A stretch of 39,340 nt of DNA, from NCBI GenBank assembly GCA_017854255.1, contig JAFMIA010000020.1:6136-45475 (forward strand). The letters run 5' to 3'. This DNA comes from Pseudomonadales bacterium. Its GTDB lineage: Bacteria > Pseudomonadota > Gammaproteobacteria > Pseudomonadales > Azotimanducaceae. Every line of letters starts with the position of its first letter. Position 1 is the stretch's first letter. Of this stretch, positions 36,572 to 39,340 are shown in pieces. The translations under genes were made by a program, and so were the position numbers. The notes beneath the pieces are model-generated. The model was given only the letters and a program-made list of their open reading frames with translations, made no database searches and was not told where the DNA came from.

Positions 36572-37324
36572 GTGAAAGGTCAGTCCTATCTCGTCACGGG
36601 CGGCGGCTCGGGTATTGGTGAAGCGACGGCGGAACAGTTGGTTGCGCTTGGTGCACAGGTCACGATCTGCGGCCGGCGTGCCGAGAAAATTAATGCGGTT
36701 GCGGCTCGGCTTGGCGATCGGTGTCTGGCTGTCGCGGCAGACGTCACCCAAGCGGGAGACCGAGCGGAATTGCTTCGTCAAGCGTTGGCCCATGGCGGGG
36801 GACTAGACGGGTTGGTAAGTAACGCTGGGAACATGTACCGCGCGTCAATCGCCGAGTTTGACCAAGAACGACTGCTCGACATCTTTAATCAAAATGTCAT
36901 CTCCGGCATGATGCTCTCGCAACTTGCAGCGCCTGCGCTGGCGGCTCGGCAAGGCGCGATTATTTTCTTGGGTTCGATTCATACTCGTCGGGCTTTTCCG
37001 GGGGCGGCACCTTATGCTGCAACCAAAGCGGCGCTGCAAACGTTGACCCAGGTGATGGCGGCGGAACTTGGCGCCCAGAAAGTTCGGGTAAACTGCGTGA
37101 TACCAGGTGCCGTGATGACGGAAATCAATGAGCGGGCAGGATTAGGTTCCCCTGAAGACGTAACGACAAGGATGACGGCGCTCGCGGCGTTGCATGCCCT
37201 AGGCCGAATTGGCCAGCCGATGGAAGTGGCCGAGGCCATTGTGTTTCTGCTGCAGTCAAAATGGACAACGGGCGCGTTACTGGATGTTGACGGCGGGCTG
37301 GGCCTCGGCCTGACGCCGCTGTGA
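36572..37324 (+). CDS. Short-chain dehydrogenase/reductase (SDR), second copy
   Basis: The 250-residue SDR has TGGGSGIG, an Arg pair after strand 2 (CGRRAEK) pointing to NADP(H), and NAG at VSNAGN. Catalytic residues lie in LGSIHTRRAFPGAAPYAATKAA, with Ser and YxxxK spaced normally, and CVIPGAV follows. The start is GTG at 36572, with GGAGG at 36560-36564 at 7-nt spacing. An ATG at 36536 lacks a site. It shares little identity with the first SDR and likely has a different cofactor, so the pair could run an oxidation and a reduction or act on successive intermediates. The PQQ dehydrogenase gene begins 93 nt later. Confidence 0.9.
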   Translation: MKGQSYLVTGGGSGIGEATAEQLVALGAQVTICGRRAEKINAVAARLGDRCLAVAADVTQAGDRAELLRQALAHGGGLDGLVSNAGNMYRASIAEFDQERLLDIFNQNVISGMMLSQLAAPALAARQGAIIFLGSIHTRRAFPGAAPYAATKAALQTLTQVMAAELGAQKVRVNCVIPGAVMTEINERAGLGSPEDVTTRMTALAALHALGRIGQPMEVAEAIVFLLQSKWTTGALLDVDGGLGLGLTPL

Positions 37325-37417
37325 AGGATTCGATCTAGCCAGCGGGCACATCCAGGGCCACAGCATTCGGTAGCTCAAAGTAAGAGACGACAAAGCGCAA
37401 TGAAAGGAAGTCAAACA

Positions 37418-39340
37418 ATGGCATTAGTCGCGGTAGGCAAAACGAAACAAGCAGGTTACCCAGACGGCTCACCGCGAGCCCTTTCGGTTTATCCGTTACG
37501 GGTAGTCCTGAAAGCCGTTGTGAGTTTGTTGACGCTCATCGGGGCGCCGCTCGTCGTCGCCGATTGGCCCTTGCATGGCGCGGATACGTTTGAGCAGCGG
37601 CAGTCGCCGCTGACCCAAATTCATCCCGATAATATCCAAGACCTCGGCCTCGCCTGGTCTTTCGACACGGGTACGCGTCGAGGGCTTGAAGCCTCACCGA
37701 TTGTCATTGAGGGCACCCTTTACACGACCGGCTCCTGGAGCAAGGTCTATGCACTGGATGCCGTAACCGGCGCGCAGCGCTGGTTTTTTGATCCAGAAGT
37801 GCCCAAGGCTTGGGGCGCCAATGCGTGCTGTGATGTCGTTAACCGAGGGGTTGCGGTCTTGGGGGATCGGCTCTTTGTCGGCACCCTCGACGGCCGCTTG
37901 ATTGCGCTGGATCGGCATACCGGGGAAGTGATCTGGTCTGTCTTGACCATCGATCAGTCCAAACCGTACACGATTACCGGGGCGCCAAGATTGGTGGGGG
38001 ATCAAGTGGTCATTGGTAATGGCGGTGCTGAATATGGCGTTCGCGGCTACATCTCGGCCTATGATTCACAAACCGGCGCGCTGAATTGGCGGTTTTTCAC
38101 GGTGCCGGGCGACCCGAGCCAGCCTCAGGCTCAGCCCGAGTTGGAGACCGCCAAAGTAACCTGGAGCGGCGATGACTATTGGCGATATGGCGGCGGCGGT
38201 ACGGTTTGGGATTCGATGGTGTACGACCCGGATTTGGATTTATTATTCATCGGCGTCGGGAATGGCTCGCCTTGGAATCGGGAGATTCGCAGCCCAGGCG
38301 GTGGCGACAATCTGTTTTTATCGTCGATTGTCGCGCTCGACGGCACGACCGGCGCCTATCGCTGGCACTATCAAACAACGCCGGCCGATAATTGGGATTA
38401 CACCGCGACCCAGCACATGATTTTGGCTGATTTAAAAATTGAGGGTGAAGACCGGCAGGTCATCATGCAAGCGCCAAAAAATGGGTTCTTTTATGTCTTG
38501 GATCGCGTGTCGGGAGAACTGATCTCGGCTGAGCCGTATGTGCCCGTGAATTGGGCGAGTCATATTGATCTCGAGACCGGCCGCCCGGTTGAAACAGAGA
38601 TTGCAAGCTACCTTAAAACCGAACAAATCGTCCGGCCAGCGCCGTTTGGTGGCCATAACTGGCAGCCCATGGCGTTTAACGCGGATGCAGGTTTGGTGTA
38701 CATACCTGCGATGCAAAATCTGTCGGTTTACAACCATCCCGAGACGTATGAGCATCAAGCGGGGCCGCATTGGAATACCGGGCAAAATGACCAAGCGGTC
38801 CAGGATAATCCGCTGGCGAGTCTTGACCCGAATTATCTTGCGCCGGTTTTAAAGCATTTGATGCGAGGACAGTTGATCGCCTGGGACCCGGTCCGGCAGC
38901 AGCCGGCCTGGCAGGTCGCACTACCGAGTATGTGGAATGGGGGTGTGCTCACCACCCGCACAGGTCTTGTCTTTCAGGGGCGGGGCACAGGGGATCTGGT
39001 TGCGTATCAAAGCAAAACGGGTGAGCCAATCTGGTCCTTCCCGACGGGATCTGGACTGATCGCGCCCCCGATTGCCTATGAGGTGGCTGGCGAGCAATAC
39101 ATTGCGATTATGGCGGGATGGGGCGGCGCTGTCGGGCTTGTGCTGTCGCAACCGGAGGTTCAGCACAGTGCACCGGGACGGGTGCTCGTGTTCAAGTTAG
39201 GGGGGCAGGCTAAGTTGCCTGATTCGTCGCCACAGCCTTTGGTCATCGATCCGCCAGACTTGGTTGCGGGCGACGCCGAGATCAGCGCGGGTCTCGGCTT
39301 GTATAACCAGCATTGCATGCGTTGCCATGGCGTGGGCGCA
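37418..39340 (+). CDS. PQQ-dependent quinohaemoprotein alcohol dehydrogenase, cut by the window end
   Basis: The open frame has no stop and runs to the last base (641 codons visible). After a signal peptide (cleavage near A48, LVVA), the eight-bladed propeller shows the rare vicinal disulfide C137-C138, calcium ligands E205 and N282 and catalytic D327 in DNWDYT. Tryptophan-docking segments such as GEVIWSV are also present. At the very end, CMRCHG (C633/C636/H637) opens a C-terminal cytochrome c domain, so this is the quinohaemoprotein type. It oxidises alcohols in the periplasm and passes electrons internally to haem. The ATG at 37418 has AAAGGAAG at 37403-37410. An in-frame ATG at 37400 lacks a comparable site. 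Confidence 0.92.
   Translation, partial: MALVAVGKTKQAGYPDGSPRALSVYPLRVVLKAVVSLLTLIGAPLVVADWPLHGADTFEQRQSPLTQIHPDNIQDLGLAWSFDTGTRRGLEASPIVIEGTLYTTGSWSKVYALDAVTGAQRWFFDPEVPKAWGANACCDVVNRGVAVLGDRLFVGTLDGRLIALDRHTGEVIWSVLTIDQSKPYTITGAPRLVGDQVVIGNGGAEYGVRGYISAYDSQTGALNWRFFTVPGDPSQPQAQPELETAKVTWSGDDYWRYGGGGTVWDSMVYDPDLDLLFIGVGNGSPWNREIRSPGGGDNLFLSSIVALDGTTGAYRWHYQTTPADNWDYTATQHMILADLKIEGEDRQVIMQAPKNGFFYVLDRVSGELISAEPYVPVNWASHIDLETGRPVETEIASYLKTEQIVRPAPFGGHNWQPMAFNADAGLVYIPAMQNLSVYNHPETYEHQAGPHWNTGQNDQAVQDNPLASLDPNYLAPVLKHLMRGQLIAWDPVRQQPAWQVALPSMWNGGVLTTRTGLVFQGRGTGDLVAYQSKTGEPIWSFPTGSGLIAPPIAYEVAGEQYIAIMAGWGGAVGLVLSQPEVQHSAPGRVLVFKLGGQAKLPDSSPQPLVIDPPDLVAGDAEISAGLGLYNQHCMRCHGVGA

Overview
The window reads as chromosome of a gammaproteobacterium. 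Its first 16 kb is core translation, DNA-architecture and repair genes in an order that, from memory, resembles Pseudomonas and its relatives: cmk-rpsA-ihfB-lapA-lapB, comEA-like, tRNA-Asn/uvrB, then tRNA-Val-thrS-infC-rpmI-rplT-pheS-pheT-ihfA-merR-tRNA-Pro. The second half is accessory metabolism: a TonB-dependent receptor, a secreted laminarinase-like GH16 enzyme, a CYP153-like P450, a molybdenum hydroxylase and a PQQ quinohaemoprotein dehydrogenase. That mix fits a free-living, probably marine, aerobic heterotroph such as members of the Cellvibrionales/OM60 type. The habitat and lineage are inferences.

Layout. 1-5.6 kb: nucleotide and ribosome genes (cmk, rpsA), IHF beta, the LapAB envelope regulators, a small exported helix-hairpin-helix protein and an unrecognised reverse-strand gene. 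A tandem 13-bp repeat runs from the end of cmk to just before rpsA. 5.7-8.4 kb: tRNA-Asn on the minus strand with a clear promoter and terminator, divergent uvrB, then tRNA-Val. 8.4-16.1 kb: the thrS-to-ihfA translation cluster. Here infC starts at an AUC codon behind a strong Shine-Dalgarno, and degenerate repeats again precede ihfA. The block ends at tRNA-Pro.

16.1-18.2 kb is the oddest stretch. The last 20 bases of tRNA-Pro are reiterated in an exact 70-bp tandem repeat, and copies of the same unit recur about 1 and 2 kb downstream. These copies punctuate the DNA into two cassettes of about 0.9 kb, one with a higBA toxin-antitoxin pair and one with an NTF2/SnoaL-like protein, and a strong terminator closes the region. 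No integrase is visible.

18.3-29.6 kb: TonB-dependent receptor, acyl-CoA dehydrogenase, membrane-anchored alpha/beta hydrolase, modular GH16 glucanase, CYP153-like P450, and a lipoprotein oligopeptidase B-type peptidase on the minus strand. 29.6-32.7 kb: a compact operon of a duplicated DUF1538 membrane protein and two small PII-like proteins. This is the best candidate here for an undescribed system, a transporter or channel gated by PII-type sensors. A broken-looking antiporter fragment follows it. 32.7-39.3 kb: a two-subunit molybdenum hydroxylase (minus), two SDR genes, and a PQQ dehydrogenase that runs off the window end just after the start of a C-terminal haem c domain. P450, PQQ alcohol dehydrogenase, molybdenum aldehyde-type oxidase, SDRs and acyl-CoA dehydrogenase could together oxidise a hydrophobic alcohol- or alkane-type substrate stepwise, but no substrate can be read from the sequence.
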